From the NCBI GenBank assembly GCA_046155505.1, contig JBJXFK010000219.1, forward strand, positions 1-44,541: a DNA stretch of 44,541 nucleotides, read 5' to 3'. A program made the translations under genes and the position numbers. Below are positions 1 through 8,358 of the stretch, piece after piece; within the stretch, counting starts at the first letter, position 1; each line of letters begins with the position of its first letter. The notes below the pieces were generated by a model. It ran no database searches. It was not told the DNA's origin and saw only the letters and a list, made by a program, of their open reading frames with translations. Source of the DNA: JBJXFK01 sp046155505. Lineage in GTDB: Bacteria; Planctomycetota; Phycisphaerae; UBA1845; Fen-1342.

Positions 1-608
1 ATTTTCGTTTCCTTGCCATTGCGGGCGGCGAACACCTCGAACTTCAGCGTGTCGCCCGACGGTCGCCAGATTTGCCGCAGCGGCTGGCCACGCTTCGGCT
101 TGTCCAGATTCGGAGCGGGGTCGACAAAATCGAACTCGCCGGGCGTGTTCTTGGCCAGTCGCATCTTGCTGGCGTCGTCAATGGGCTCCCAGCCGTTGAG
201 TTTGTCGTCGAAGTGTCGAATCGACATTTCGACCGTGTCACCGACCTGCCGCAACGTCATCATCTCGACGATCATGGTGCGATTGTCGCTCGACACCATG
301 CGGAACATGCCCATCATCATCCCGCCGTCGGGTTTGCTCCAGATTTCCTCGATGCGGTTGTTTTGAAGTTGCCCGGTCCAGCGACCGGCGAGCCAGGAGA
401 AGTCCTCGATCTTTGCCGCCGCCGCCGGCGCGACCGCCGCCGCGCTGGCCGCGGGCTGAGTGGTCGCCGCTTGCTTGGGCGGCTCGTTCGCGGGCGCGTT
501 CTGCGCACCGACCGGCAGAGTCAGTCCGAGCAGCGCGACCGCCGCGACACCCGCAATGGCCGTCGCGCGCGTGGCGACGGACCGCATTGACCGCGTGGAA
601 TTCAACAT
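1..608 (-). CDS. Secreted DUF6265-like protein, 3' end cut by window edge
   Basis: The frame is open from ATG at 608 down to base 1, so the C-terminus is missing; about 202 residues are visible. An AAAGGA ribosome site lies 8-9 nt upstream of the ATG. Residues 1-35 form a signal peptide (basic start, hydrophobic AIAGVAAVALLGLTL core, cleavage expected after VGA). A Pro/Ala/Thr-rich linker follows to about residue 66. The folded domain begins with DFSWLAGRWTG and contains EEIWSKPDGGMMMGMFRMV, the hallmark start of the DUF6265 family, small extracytoplasmic beta-rich domains of unknown function. No catalytic role can be assigned. It is transcribed leftward and shares no operon with the next gene on the right, which lies about 900 bp away on the other strand. 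Confidence 0.8.
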   Translation of the reverse strand, partial: MLNSTRSMRSVATRATAIAGVAAVALLGLTLPVGAQNAPANEPPKQAATTQPAASAAAVAPAAAAKIEDFSWLAGRWTGQLQNNRIEEIWSKPDGGMMMGMFRMVSSDNRTMIVEMMTLRQVGDTVEMSIRHFDDKLNGWEPIDDASKMRLAKNTPGEFDFVDPAPNLDKPKRGQPLRQIWRPSGDTLKFEVFAARNGKETK

Positions 609-962
609 GAGACAAGTCCTTTCGAATGAGTTGCCGAACTCGGCGTGCGAATTCTACAGCAATGCATGGCTGCGGCTCGCGTCTGCACGCGTCAGTGGGT
701 TCGGCTTTGCGTGTTCGGGTCGGATGCGATGGGTTGAATGAACTCGGCCGGCGCGACGGCTCCCAGATTCCAGGTTGGTGTTCTGGCGCGACATTTTGTT
801 GACCATCTTCGGTAGATTGCGTGAATTTGGGCAAATTATGGGACGGTGATCAGGCCGGACGTGTGTCGCGCCAGGCCACGGAATGTCGGAGGGTGGTGGT
901 GGGGCGGGATGGGTCGGGTTGGGTCTCATGCGTGAAGCATAGGTACTACGTAGGATGGTGAG

Positions 963-1025
963 CCACAGAGGACACCGAGGGCACAGAGAGAAGAAAAGAG
1001 ATTGCCACGGATTTCACGGATTTGA
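963..1025. repeat. CACAGAG-type dispersed repeat
   Basis: The stretch reads as near-tandem units CCACAGAGG, ACACCGAGGG, CACAGAGAG followed by a CCACGGATTTCACGGATTT pair. Elements of this wording are common in spacers of planctomycetes and other environmental bacteria (recalled knowledge). A related copy on the opposite strand lies at 28253-28281. Function unknown. Confidence 0.6.
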
Positions 1026-1254
1026 ACAGATAATAGTTGTTGCTAGCATTTCCGGACGCGCAGCGTTGCGAAGCAAGAGAGGGGTCGGCGTGAGGGCGCA
1101 CCGGTGCGTGACGTATTCGGCGCGCGAAATCCGATTTCGCGCAGCGCGCGGTCGCGTACGGACGCGGTTGTGCGCCAAATTCTTTGCCGCAAGCGGGGTG
1201 AAACAGCTTCAGTCCGCGCGCAACGCCCCGGGGAAAATGAGTTGCGCGTGAATC

Positions 1255-1307
1255 AAGCCCTGAAAGGGCGCTCCAAACGCCACGATTGGAGCGCCCTTTC
1301 AGGGCTT
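1255..1307. repeat. Perfect 22-bp inverted repeat
   Basis: Left arm 1255-1276 and right arm 1286-1307 are exact reverse complements separated by 9 nt; the arm core is GCCCTGAAAGGGCGCTCC. It is far from any stop codon and lacks a T-tract, so a REP-type palindromic element is more likely than a terminator. Confidence 0.8.
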
Positions 1308-1324
1308 CACCGGCGTGATACATC

Positions 1325-1347
1325 AGCCCAAGGCGTTGCCTTGGGCT
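1325..1347. repeat. Second palindrome, 10-bp arms
   Basis: AGCCCAAGGC at 1325-1334 pairs exactly with GCCTTGGGCT at 1338-1347 around a 3-nt loop. It lies 17 bp after the larger inverted repeat, so the two may be parts of one composite repeat. Confidence 0.7.
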
Positions 1348-1528
1348 GTACCTGGGTTGCACTGTTGGTGCGAAGCACGGCTGTGAACGCAAGTTGCACG
1401 AGCGAGTATCGCATGCCCGTCGAAAGTGTCACGCCCCCCGGGGGCCACCGCAAACTAGCCGAAAGCGTGACTTGGCGGAATGCGGCAACCTTGGTATTCT
1501 CATGGGTCTATCTTCAGGGAGATCGGCA

Positions 1529-1801
1529 ATGTCCGTGGATCGATCGCTACGTGGAAAGACCGCCCTCTCGCGTCACCGCAACGTGCTCACACGTGCGGAA
1601 CGCGTCGACGGCATGCAGAAAAACGACTTGTGGAAGGCCGACATGAGCGCGCTGGGCCTGCCAAAGCTCGGCAATCGCAAAATCAAGGCTGCCAAGAAGG
1701 CTAAGAAGGAACCGGGTGCCGAGGGTGCGGCGACCGCGGCGGCTCCGGCGGCGGCGAAGGCTGCTGGTGGTGCGAAGCCCGCGGGTGGGGCGAAGAAGTA
1801 G
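1529..1801 (+). CDS. PVC-type small basic protein (90 aa)
   Basis: Residues 1-52 match the conserved core of the small basic protein family of Planctomycetes, Verrucomicrobia and Chlamydiae (TIGR04137 type): MSVDRSLRGK, then RHRNVLTRAER, then LGLPKLGNRKIK. The rest is a Lys/Ala/Gly-rich disordered tail. The family is small, basic and of unproven function; an association with RNA or ribosomes is often suspected from its charge and from its position near rRNA genes in some relatives, but no rRNA gene is visible here. The ATG at 1529 was chosen because family similarity starts exactly there and an AGGGAG site lies about 8 nt upstream; in-frame codons further up encode repeat-derived sequence. 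It stands alone between two repeat-rich spacers, so it is probably monocistronic. It is one of the best lineage markers in the window. Confidence 0.88.
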   Translation: MSVDRSLRGKTALSRHRNVLTRAERVDGMQKNDLWKADMSALGLPKLGNRKIKAAKKAKKEPGAEGAATAAAPAAAKAAGGAKPAGGAKK

Positions 1802-1876
1802 TCATACGGCGGTATTCCGACAATGCCGCCGCGAGCGGTTGTCGACAGGGTGCCCGAGTGTCGGGATGTCACGCTT

Positions 1877-1940
1877 GTGGCATGCTTATGAGGTACTCCG
1901 CGTAAGCATGCTCAGGCTGAGTACAGCCAGAGCATGCCAC
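1877..1940. repeat. Nested GCATGC hairpin
   Basis: Outer arms GTGGCATGCT (1877-1886) and AGCATGCCAC (1931-1940) are exact reverse complements. An alternative inner pairing joins GCATGCTTA (1880-1888) and TAAGCATGC (1903-1911). It lies 75 bp after the small basic protein and has no T-tract. It may fold in two competing ways. Confidence 0.65.
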
Positions 1941-1960
1941 CCGAGCGCCGTTCGAAGTGC

Positions 1961-1986
1961 ATGCCGACGCGAACGGTCGTCGGCAT
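1961..1986. repeat. ATGCCGACG hairpin
   Basis: ATGCCGACG (1961-1969) pairs exactly with CGTCGGCAT (1978-1986) around 8 nt. It lies next to the GCATGC hairpin, and both look like parts of a REP-like cluster. Confidence 0.6.
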
Positions 1987-2024
1987 GGCACCCGGCGCGC
2001 GGGGTTGCGTGCCGACGAGAAGAA

Positions 2025-2050
2025 AGCAGCCGAGGGCGGCTACTCCACAA
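2025..2050. repeat. GCAGCCGAGGGCGGCT repeat, copy 1
   Basis: The short palindrome AGCCGAGGGCGGCT followed by ACTCCACA recurs at 10952-10977 and, inside putA, at 32228-32253. Similarity between copies extends to roughly 36 bp, including an upstream GAAGA-type stretch. This copy is intergenic. Confidence 0.75.
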
Positions 2051-2309
2051 TGAACTGCGGCGGGCCGCGGTGCTCCTGTTGGCGCGGGGGCGGTAGACTT
2101 TGCGAATCCGAGGCTCGAAACGATTTTTCACATTTTCTCGAACTCGCCCGCGGCGACCGCCGTATGGCGTATCGAGAAGTTGTGTGGACGAGCACCGGGC
2201 GACTTGCGGCAATCAAGTCTTTGTCTGGGAACGACTAAGAATCGAATTCGGCGATGTTAGAAGCCTGTACCCGCAGCGCTTCTGACGGGCCTAATTCGGC
2301 GGTGAAACG

Positions 2310-4355
2310 ATGCACGACCACGCCCATCACGGACATTCTCACCCCCACCATGACCACGCTCACGGCCTGACGCAGGCTCAGGACCGGCTTGCTCTGCAAG
2401 TCGAGACAGGCAAAGCCACCAATCGGCTCATCGCGACAATGCTCGGCGGAGTGCTGGTCGTGGCGTCGTTCGTGGTTGAGTGGATGTATAGCGACGGTGC
2501 GTCCAGCTATACGAGTAATCAGGGTGCGTTCTATCGCGATTCGTTGGCGCTGATCGGCGGCTTGCTGCTGGCCATTCCGCTTTGGTGGCACGCGGTTCAC
2601 TGCCTCTGGTCCGGCCATATGCATATGGATGAACTGGTCGCCGTCGCGATCCTCGCGGCATTCGCCATCACCGAATACCAAACGGCTGCGGTTGTCGCGT
2701 TCTTCCTGCTGCTCTCAAATTTGATCGAAACCCGCTCGGCTCTCGGTGCTCGCGCGGCGATCGCCGGCCTCATGCGGCTGACCCCGACCAAGGCTCGCCG
2801 CATCAAGCAAGGCGGCGGCGAAGAAGAGGTCGAGGCGCACAATCTCAAGCCTGGCGATGTCGTGCTGGTGCGTCCTGGCGACAACATTCCCGCCGACGGC
2901 GTGATTGTCAAAGGTCAATCGACCATCAACCAGGCCAACATCACCGGCGAATCCTTGCCGGTCGAAAAGGCCGAGGGGATGGACGTATTTGGCGGTACGA
3001 GCAACGTTACCGGCGCGCTGCAGGTGCGTGTGACGAAGGCTGGTGCCGATACAACGCTTGGTCGTGTGCAAGATCTGATTCTCGACGCCGAGCGGACCAA
3101 GATTCCGCTGATGCGATTGATCGATCAATATGCGGCGTGGTATACGCCGGTCACACTGATGCTTACCGGCGTCGTGTTCTTCATGACCAAAGACGCGAAG
3201 ATCGCGATTTCGATGCTGGTGATCGCGTGCCCGTGTGCGCTGATTTTGGCAACGCCGACGGCGATCGTCGCGGCCCTTTCGGCGGCGGCTCGTCTGGGCG
3301 TATACATCAAAGATGTCGGCAATATTGAGTGGGCACGCAAGCTGTCGGCGGTGGTGTTCGATAAGACCGGCACGCTGACCACCGGCGAACTCGCGGTTAC
3401 GCGGCTGATGCCGGCGGACGGTGTTGATCCGGCGGATCTGCTGAAAACTGCCGCGTCGGTCGAGCGTCTGAGTACGCACCCGGTGGCCCGCGCGATCGTC
3501 GCTGTCGCTAACAAGGCGCGCATTGCATACGAAGAAGTCTCAGAATTCAGCGAAGTTTCCGGGCGCGGCGTCAAAGCCAATCTCGCCGGCCATCAGGTAC
3601 TGATCGGGCGCGAGACGTGGCTGCGTGAGTCGGGCGTTGATATGTCCGCGATCGCGGATGAAAAATTTCGCGAGCCGGAAGGCGTCAGCACGCTTTACGT
3701 CGCGCGCGACAATCGCGTCATCGGCTGGCTCGGCCTCGAAGACCGCACGCGTCCCGAGGCGAAAGCCGCCCTCGACGAGCTGCGCGAACTCGGCATTCGC
3801 GACCTGATTATGGTCACCGGCGATCGCTGGTCGGTCGCGCGGCGCGTGGCCAAGGAAATGGGCTGCTCCGATGTTTCCGCCGAGGTGCTGCCGCAGGACA
3901 AGCTGGCGCTCGTCGATGCCCTGAAAAAGAAGGGCCACATCGTCGCGGTAGTCGGCGACGGCGTGAACGACGCACCGGCGCTCGCGGCGGGCAACCTGGG
4001 CATTGCGATGGGTGCGGCGGGCAGCGATGTGGCCATGAATTCGGCCAGCGTGGCGCTGATGAGCAGCGATCTGCGGCGACTGCCGTTCCTGATCGCCATG
4101 TCGCGCGAGACGACCAAGGTGATTTTCCAGAACCTGATTTTCGGCATCTGCTTCATCACGGTCGGCGAGATTTTGATCATCAACAAGCTCGTCGGCCCGA
4201 TCATGGCGGCGATGCTGCACACAGTTTCGTCGGCGATCGTGGTCATGAACAGCGCGCGACTCGTCCGCTACGGCGAGCACATTGCGTCGCATGTGCCGCA
4301 GATGCGCACGGCCGACGCAACGCCGGAAGGGCGCGTGGCGCTGCAAGCTGTGTGA
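2310..4355 (+). CDS. P1B-type heavy-metal translocating ATPase
   Basis: A 681-residue inner-membrane pump that exports a transition-metal ion at the expense of ATP. Visible motifs: TGES actuator (212-215), CPC metal site in the membrane (307-309), phosphorylated Asp in DKTGT (351-355), HP nucleotide-binding dipeptide (390-391) and GDGVND hinge (549-554). There is no N-terminal CxxC metal-binding domain; instead the first 18 residues are His-rich (about nine His, HDHAHHGHSHPHHDHAHG), a feature of some Zn/Cd/Co or Cu pumps. The last helix reads HTVSSAIVVMNSARL, close to the copper-pump MxxSS pattern but with His in the Met position, so the metal cannot be named. ATG at 2310 follows a spacer; no metalloregulator gene is adjacent. 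The downstream gene is convergent. Confidence 0.93.
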   Translation: MHDHAHHGHSHPHHDHAHGLTQAQDRLALQVETGKATNRLIATMLGGVLVVASFVVEWMYSDGASSYTSNQGAFYRDSLALIGGLLLAIPLWWHAVHCLWSGHMHMDELVAVAILAAFAITEYQTAAVVAFFLLLSNLIETRSALGARAAIAGLMRLTPTKARRIKQGGGEEEVEAHNLKPGDVVLVRPGDNIPADGVIVKGQSTINQANITGESLPVEKAEGMDVFGGTSNVTGALQVRVTKAGADTTLGRVQDLILDAERTKIPLMRLIDQYAAWYTPVTLMLTGVVFFMTKDAKIAISMLVIACPCALILATPTAIVAALSAAARLGVYIKDVGNIEWARKLSAVVFDKTGTLTTGELAVTRLMPADGVDPADLLKTAASVERLSTHPVARAIVAVANKARIAYEEVSEFSEVSGRGVKANLAGHQVLIGRETWLRESGVDMSAIADEKFREPEGVSTLYVARDNRVIGWLGLEDRTRPEAKAALDELRELGIRDLIMVTGDRWSVARRVAKEMGCSDVSAEVLPQDKLALVDALKKKGHIVAVVGDGVNDAPALAAGNLGIAMGAAGSDVAMNSASVALMSSDLRRLPFLIAMSRETTKVIFQNLIFGICFITVGEILIINKLVGPIMAAMLHTVSSAIVVMNSARLVRYGEHIASHVPQMRTADATPEGRVALQAV

Positions 4356-4360
4356 GTTGA

Positions 4361-4416
4361 ATGCAAAATGCAAAACGAAGGGTTCGGGTTCAGGGTTCGG
4401 GGTTCGGGGTTCAGGC
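4361..4416. repeat. 7-bp tandem repeats (ATGCAAA and GTTCRGG)
   Basis: Directly after the ATPase stop come two ATGCAAA units and then about five GTTCGGG/GTTCAGG units, all on a 7-bp period. They lie in the 226-bp convergent spacer before the next gene. Three other heptad families occur in the window's spacers. Confidence 0.75.
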
Positions 4417-4581
4417 GGTCGCAAAACCCCCGATGTCGGCTGACGTGATCGACGGGCCGGAGCGCGGCGGGTCGAATCGGTTGGCAATGAGTGCGCGGGT
4501 CGTTTGCAAACTGGGTTGGTAGTTCTTGTGACGAATCGAGTTTCGACAATCTCGGCTGTCGTTGTTCCCGCCGCGGGTCGG

Positions 4582-5559
4582 TTATCCGACTTCGCGGGTC
4601 TGGAACATCGCTATGCCCAGGCCGAGCACGCCCAGGATGTACAGCCCCGCGTAAGTCGCGACGAGCTGCACATGGCTCCACGGAACGGGAATCTCCTGCG
4701 TGATCGCGTCGCCCACCCAGAAGAACTGGAAGTTCGGAAGCAGAGCGTACATGAACTGGTACAGCGGCCCTTCGCTGACGCGCTGGCCGAAGTAGTAATC
4801 GCTGAGCAGGCCGAGAATAAAGACGAACGAGCACATCATCAGCGTCATGACCTGACCCAGTCGCGTTGCGAACGCGACGGCGAACGAGGTCAGGATCATT
4901 ACCGCGAAAAAGCCGAGGATCAGGGCGTAGAGCACCTGCACGGTGGCGTCCCATTTCTCGAAGGGCGATTGGAACTTGAACGTCTTGTCGAAGAACATGA
5001 CGCCGGTGAACGCGAGGCTGCCGGTCGGAATGATCATGCCCAGCAGCGTTGTGCCGAAATTCCATCCGTAATTGAAATTGCCGAAGCCGGCGACGAGCAC
5101 GCTGATCAGCAGCGCGCTGCCGCTCAGCGACAGCACAGGCAGATCCCACTTGTCGGCGGTGGTCTCCATTACGCCGTGACGCACCGTCATCAGGTAGACG
5201 AGTGCGAGCAGGTAATAGCTCACCAGCATCGCAACCGACACGCCGACGAACTTGCCCAGGATGAACGTCGGGCGGCTCACCGGTTTGCTGACGACGGTCA
5301 AGACGGTAAAGGTCTCGATCTCGCGCGTGATGACGCCGACCGCGCTGAACGCACTGGTCAACAGGCAAAAGAGCAGGATCGTCGACATGCCGACGTCCTT
5401 CAGAATCTTGACGTCGCTGCCCGAGTCGAGCGAAAACGCGGCGAGCGACGGGTTGAGAACGAGCAAGCCGATCGCCACCCAGGTCAGAATGTTGAAGATG
5501 GGCTGACGAATCGTCTCGGCAAAGGTGTTGGCCGAAATCGAGTAGAGCTTTCCGAACAT
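4582..5559 (-). CDS. ABC-2 type transporter permease, divergent from the SPFH cluster
   Basis: A 325-residue polytopic membrane protein with about six hydrophobic segments: one near residues 18-35, a pair near 57-80, then several in the C-terminal half. After the second helix comes REIETFTVLTVVSKPVSRPTFILGKFVG, the cytoplasmic coupling region typical of ABC-2 exporters. The same pattern (TKPVTRFQILLGKWLG) occurs in the permease at 12139-13527, so the two are related. No ATPase is adjacent on this strand; the nearest partner is the ATPase at 10994-12139. ATG at 5559 was chosen because a CAGGA site precedes it; the frame is open further upstream, but those residues are not membrane-like and would run into the start region of the divergent gene. 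Substrate unknown. Confidence 0.85.
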   Translation of the reverse strand: MFGKLYSISANTFAETIRQPIFNILTWVAIGLLVLNPSLAAFSLDSGSDVKILKDVGMSTILLFCLLTSAFSAVGVITREIETFTVLTVVSKPVSRPTFILGKFVGVSVAMLVSYYLLALVYLMTVRHGVMETTADKWDLPVLSLSGSALLISVLVAGFGNFNYGWNFGTTLLGMIIPTGSLAFTGVMFFDKTFKFQSPFEKWDATVQVLYALILGFFAVMILTSFAVAFATRLGQVMTLMMCSFVFILGLLSDYYFGQRVSEGPLYQFMYALLPNFQFFWVGDAITQEIPVPWSHVQLVATYAGLYILGVLGLGIAMFQTREVG

Positions 5560-5756
5560 GAACACCAATCCTGTCTGATGAAGCGAGCGCGGCGCAACGC
5601 AAATTCGCTGCCCTCGATTTCTAATAGTAGCGTGATGCCGCGATATTTGGGATTTGCGGCGGCCGCGAATCAGATTCATGCCCGGCGTCGCGCGAAATCG
5701 ATCGCTCGCGCGGCGCGCTGCGAATTGGCGATTCGCTTGCCGATGAGAGGTGAGCC

Positions 5757-8228
5757 TTGACGAACTCTTCAACCCACGCGCGCAGCCGCAAGGCCGCGCT
5801 CTTCGGATTGATTTTGCAAACCGTGGCCGCCATCGCGGTGGTCACGATGGCCCAACTGATGAAATCGGTCGGGCTCTCGGCACTGTTTTGGATTTTGACC
5901 GCCGGCATTCCGATCTGGCTGGCGCTGCTGCTGCTGTTCCGCCAGCGCGAACTGACGACGATGGAGCAGCTCGATCTCGAAGAGCTCCGCCGCGAACGCG
6001 AAACCAAGGGCGGCGAAGCGCTGTTTGGCGAGCAGTCGGGCGGGGTTTACGGCTTCGCCGTCGCCAAGGCGCGTCTGGAGTGGATGGAGCGTTTCCTCAT
6101 CCCCGGCTTCGGCCTGTTTGTCGCCGCGTTCATGATCGCGATGGGCACATGGATGTTCAACAACATCCGCCGCGTCATCGACATGTCGAAAGAAAACCCG
6201 ATCGGCGACACAGAGCATGTCCAGATCGGCGTGATCATTCTCTCGATCGTCACGCTGCTGCTGTTCTTTTGCAGCCGCTATGCGACGGGGCTTGGTCGCG
6301 TGCGCGAGTGGCAGGCGCTGCGGGCCGGCGGCTCATACATGTTCGGCTGCACGCTTGCGGCGCTGGCGATGGTGATTAGCTTCGGGATTCGTCTGTATCA
6401 GGGCAATCCCGAGCCGGAAAAGTATGTCGCGCTGGGCATTCTGCTGCTCATGGTGCTGCTGGGCATCGAAGCGGTTTTCAATTTTCTGCTCGACATCTAT
6501 CGCCCGAAGACGCCCGGCACCGAGCCGCGGGCCGCGTTTGACAGCCGCCTGCTCGGACTGATCAGCGAACCGACCGGCCTGACGCGCAGCGTGGCCGAGG
6601 CGATCAACTATCAGTTCGGCTTTCAGGTTTCGCAAACGTGGTTCTATCAACTGTTGCAGCGCACGATTCTTCCGCTGATTGGTGCGGGGGCGCTAGCGGT
6701 CTGGGCGTTGTCGTGCGTCGTGATTGTCTTCCCGCATGAGCACGCGATCATCGAGCGTTTCGGGCGTCAACTCAATGCCGACGCCCCGCTTGGCCCCGGC
6801 GTGCATTTCAAGTATCCGGCCCCGTTCGAGATTGCCGAGAAATTCGCGACCGGCGAGATCAAGCAGTTCTCCATCGGCTACAAGGTCGGCGATCAACCGA
6901 TCAAGGACAAGCACGACGACGACAAGTCGCACGACAAAGTCGAAATCGAGCTGTGGACCGACGCCAAGCACTCTGGCCGCGAGCATTTCAACTTCGTGGT
7001 CGTGCCGACCAGCGGCGACGTGCCGAGCAGCGCCCCGGCGACGCAAGCCACGGACGCGGGCGAGCTGACTTCCAAGCGCACGGCAGTCCATCTGATTCGC
7101 CTCGAAGTGTTCGTGCAGTACCGCATCATCGCCACCAAGCTGGCCGAGTATACGCAACACGCGGAAGACCCGAGCCTGATCATTCGCAACGTCGCGTGGG
7201 AAGAGGTCACACGCGTCGCGTCGAACACGAACGTCGATTCGCTGATGGGGCCGATGCGTCAGAAAATGGGCGATCTACTGCGTGATGCGCTCAACCGCCG
7301 GGCGACGGCGCTGAAGCTCGGTATCGAGGTCGTCGACGTCGGTCTGCTCAACGTTCATCCGGAAAAATCGGTCGCGCTCGCGTTCCGCGGCGTGGTCACC
7401 GGGCAGCAGGAGCGCGTAGCCGAGATTCGCAAAGCGCGCCTCGAAGAGGACAAGTTCCTCTCGCAGGTCGTCGGCAACAAGCAGCGAGCGCTGGCTTTAT
7501 CGGGTGCGATTCAGGGCGTTCACGAAGCCGAGGTGCGTCGTTCGCGGGCCGAGCAGTCGCTGGGCGAATCGATCAAAAAGGTGCCCGACTCGCTGCGACA
7601 GAAGCTCGACGCGCTCGGCGCGCAATTCGAATCCAAACTCGAAGCCGACCGTGCGCTCGAACTGGCGACGGTCGAAAACGAGCGCCTGCACGAGGAATTC
7701 GAACTCGGCATCGGCCGCGCCGTTTCGGTGATGCGCGAAAACGACAAGCAGCTCGAGCAGGTTCGCGAGCGGCAGAAGACCGCAACCGCGGCGCTCGATG
7801 CCGCACTGCGACCAATCCGCGACGAGATCGGCAAGCACCTGAGCGGAGCCGCGATCGACGACTACATCGCAGTGACATCGGGCCGGGTCGCGATCGATTT
7901 CTGGAATCGCGACATCGAAAAGCATCTGAGCGGCATCGGCGGCGAGACCGCCGTGAAACTCGCCGAGGCCCAGGCACGTCGCTGGGAACTCGAAATGCGA
8001 GCGGCGGGAGAATTGGCCCGCGTGCAGAACGAACGCTACGCCTATGCGGCCAATCCAAAGGTCTACAAGGCGCGCAAATACCTGGAAACGCTGGTCCAGG
8101 GAATGCGTAACGCGCGGAAATACTTCCTCGCGTTCGAGCCCGGCGATCGCAAGATTCAGGTCTGGCTCGATGCTCAGGAACAGGCTCGGCCCGATCTGAC
8201 CAACTTGCCCACCCGCGCGTCGGAGTAA
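5757..8228 (+). CDS. Polytopic SPFH/Band-7 protein, HflK-like (823 aa)
   Basis: Much longer than E. coli HflK (about 420 residues). Roughly seven membrane segments (near 13-33, 41-61, 112-134, 156-173, 191-210, 223-245, 304-325) precede an SPFH domain starting at PHEHAIIERFGRQL (326-339). A charged, His-containing loop (378-440) interrupts the early part of the domain. A long coiled coil (about 550-680) and a C-terminal segment follow. SPFH proteins assemble into large membrane cages; HflK/HflC enclose and modulate the FtsH protease (established for the family). Whether this triad binds FtsH is inference; no ftsH gene is present here. It starts with TTG at 5757, supported by the strong AGAGGTGAG site just upstream. 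First gene of a + strand series with the two SPFH genes and ABC genes that follow. Confidence 0.85.
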   Translation: MTNSSTHARSRKAALFGLILQTVAAIAVVTMAQLMKSVGLSALFWILTAGIPIWLALLLLFRQRELTTMEQLDLEELRRERETKGGEALFGEQSGGVYGFAVAKARLEWMERFLIPGFGLFVAAFMIAMGTWMFNNIRRVIDMSKENPIGDTEHVQIGVIILSIVTLLLFFCSRYATGLGRVREWQALRAGGSYMFGCTLAALAMVISFGIRLYQGNPEPEKYVALGILLLMVLLGIEAVFNFLLDIYRPKTPGTEPRAAFDSRLLGLISEPTGLTRSVAEAINYQFGFQVSQTWFYQLLQRTILPLIGAGALAVWALSCVVIVFPHEHAIIERFGRQLNADAPLGPGVHFKYPAPFEIAEKFATGEIKQFSIGYKVGDQPIKDKHDDDKSHDKVEIELWTDAKHSGREHFNFVVVPTSGDVPSSAPATQATDAGELTSKRTAVHLIRLEVFVQYRIIATKLAEYTQHAEDPSLIIRNVAWEEVTRVASNTNVDSLMGPMRQKMGDLLRDALNRRATALKLGIEVVDVGLLNVHPEKSVALAFRGVVTGQQERVAEIRKARLEEDKFLSQVVGNKQRALALSGAIQGVHEAEVRRSRAEQSLGESIKKVPDSLRQKLDALGAQFESKLEADRALELATVENERLHEEFELGIGRAVSVMRENDKQLEQVRERQKTATAALDAALRPIRDEIGKHLSGAAIDDYIAVTSGRVAIDFWNRDIEKHLSGIGGETAVKLAEAQARRWELEMRAAGELARVQNERYAYAANPKVYKARKYLETLVQGMRNARKYFLAFEPGDRKIQVWLDAQEQARPDLTNLPTRASE

Positions 8229-8358
8229 TGCTCGCGGACATTTGACGCGAGTACGGCTGAAACGGTTTGACTGGCGCATGCGACGACGATCGACGGATCG
8301 CCGCGTGCGAGACGAACGAAGATTCGATAGTTCGAAATGAACGGATAGAGGATACGCG

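Larger units (their letters stand above)
609..1528. other. Gene-free spacer with dispersed repeats
   Basis: This 920-bp stretch has no convincing gene. Short open frames here encode the repeats themselves. It holds a CACAGAG-type repeat near 963-1025, a perfect 22-bp inverted repeat at 1255-1307, a second palindrome at 1325-1347, and a 22-bp motif at 791-812 that recurs at 41514-41535. The promoter of the small basic protein must lie at its right end, but no clear -35/-10 pair could be defended. Confidence 0.7.
1802..2309. other. Repeat-rich spacer upstream of the metal ATPase
   Basis: This 508-bp spacer has no credible gene. It carries a nested hairpin (1877-1940), another hairpin (1961-1986) and one copy of the GCAGCCGAGGGCGGCT repeat (2025-2050). 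The promoter of the P-type ATPase should lie in 2060-2300, but none was recognised with confidence. Confidence 0.65.
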
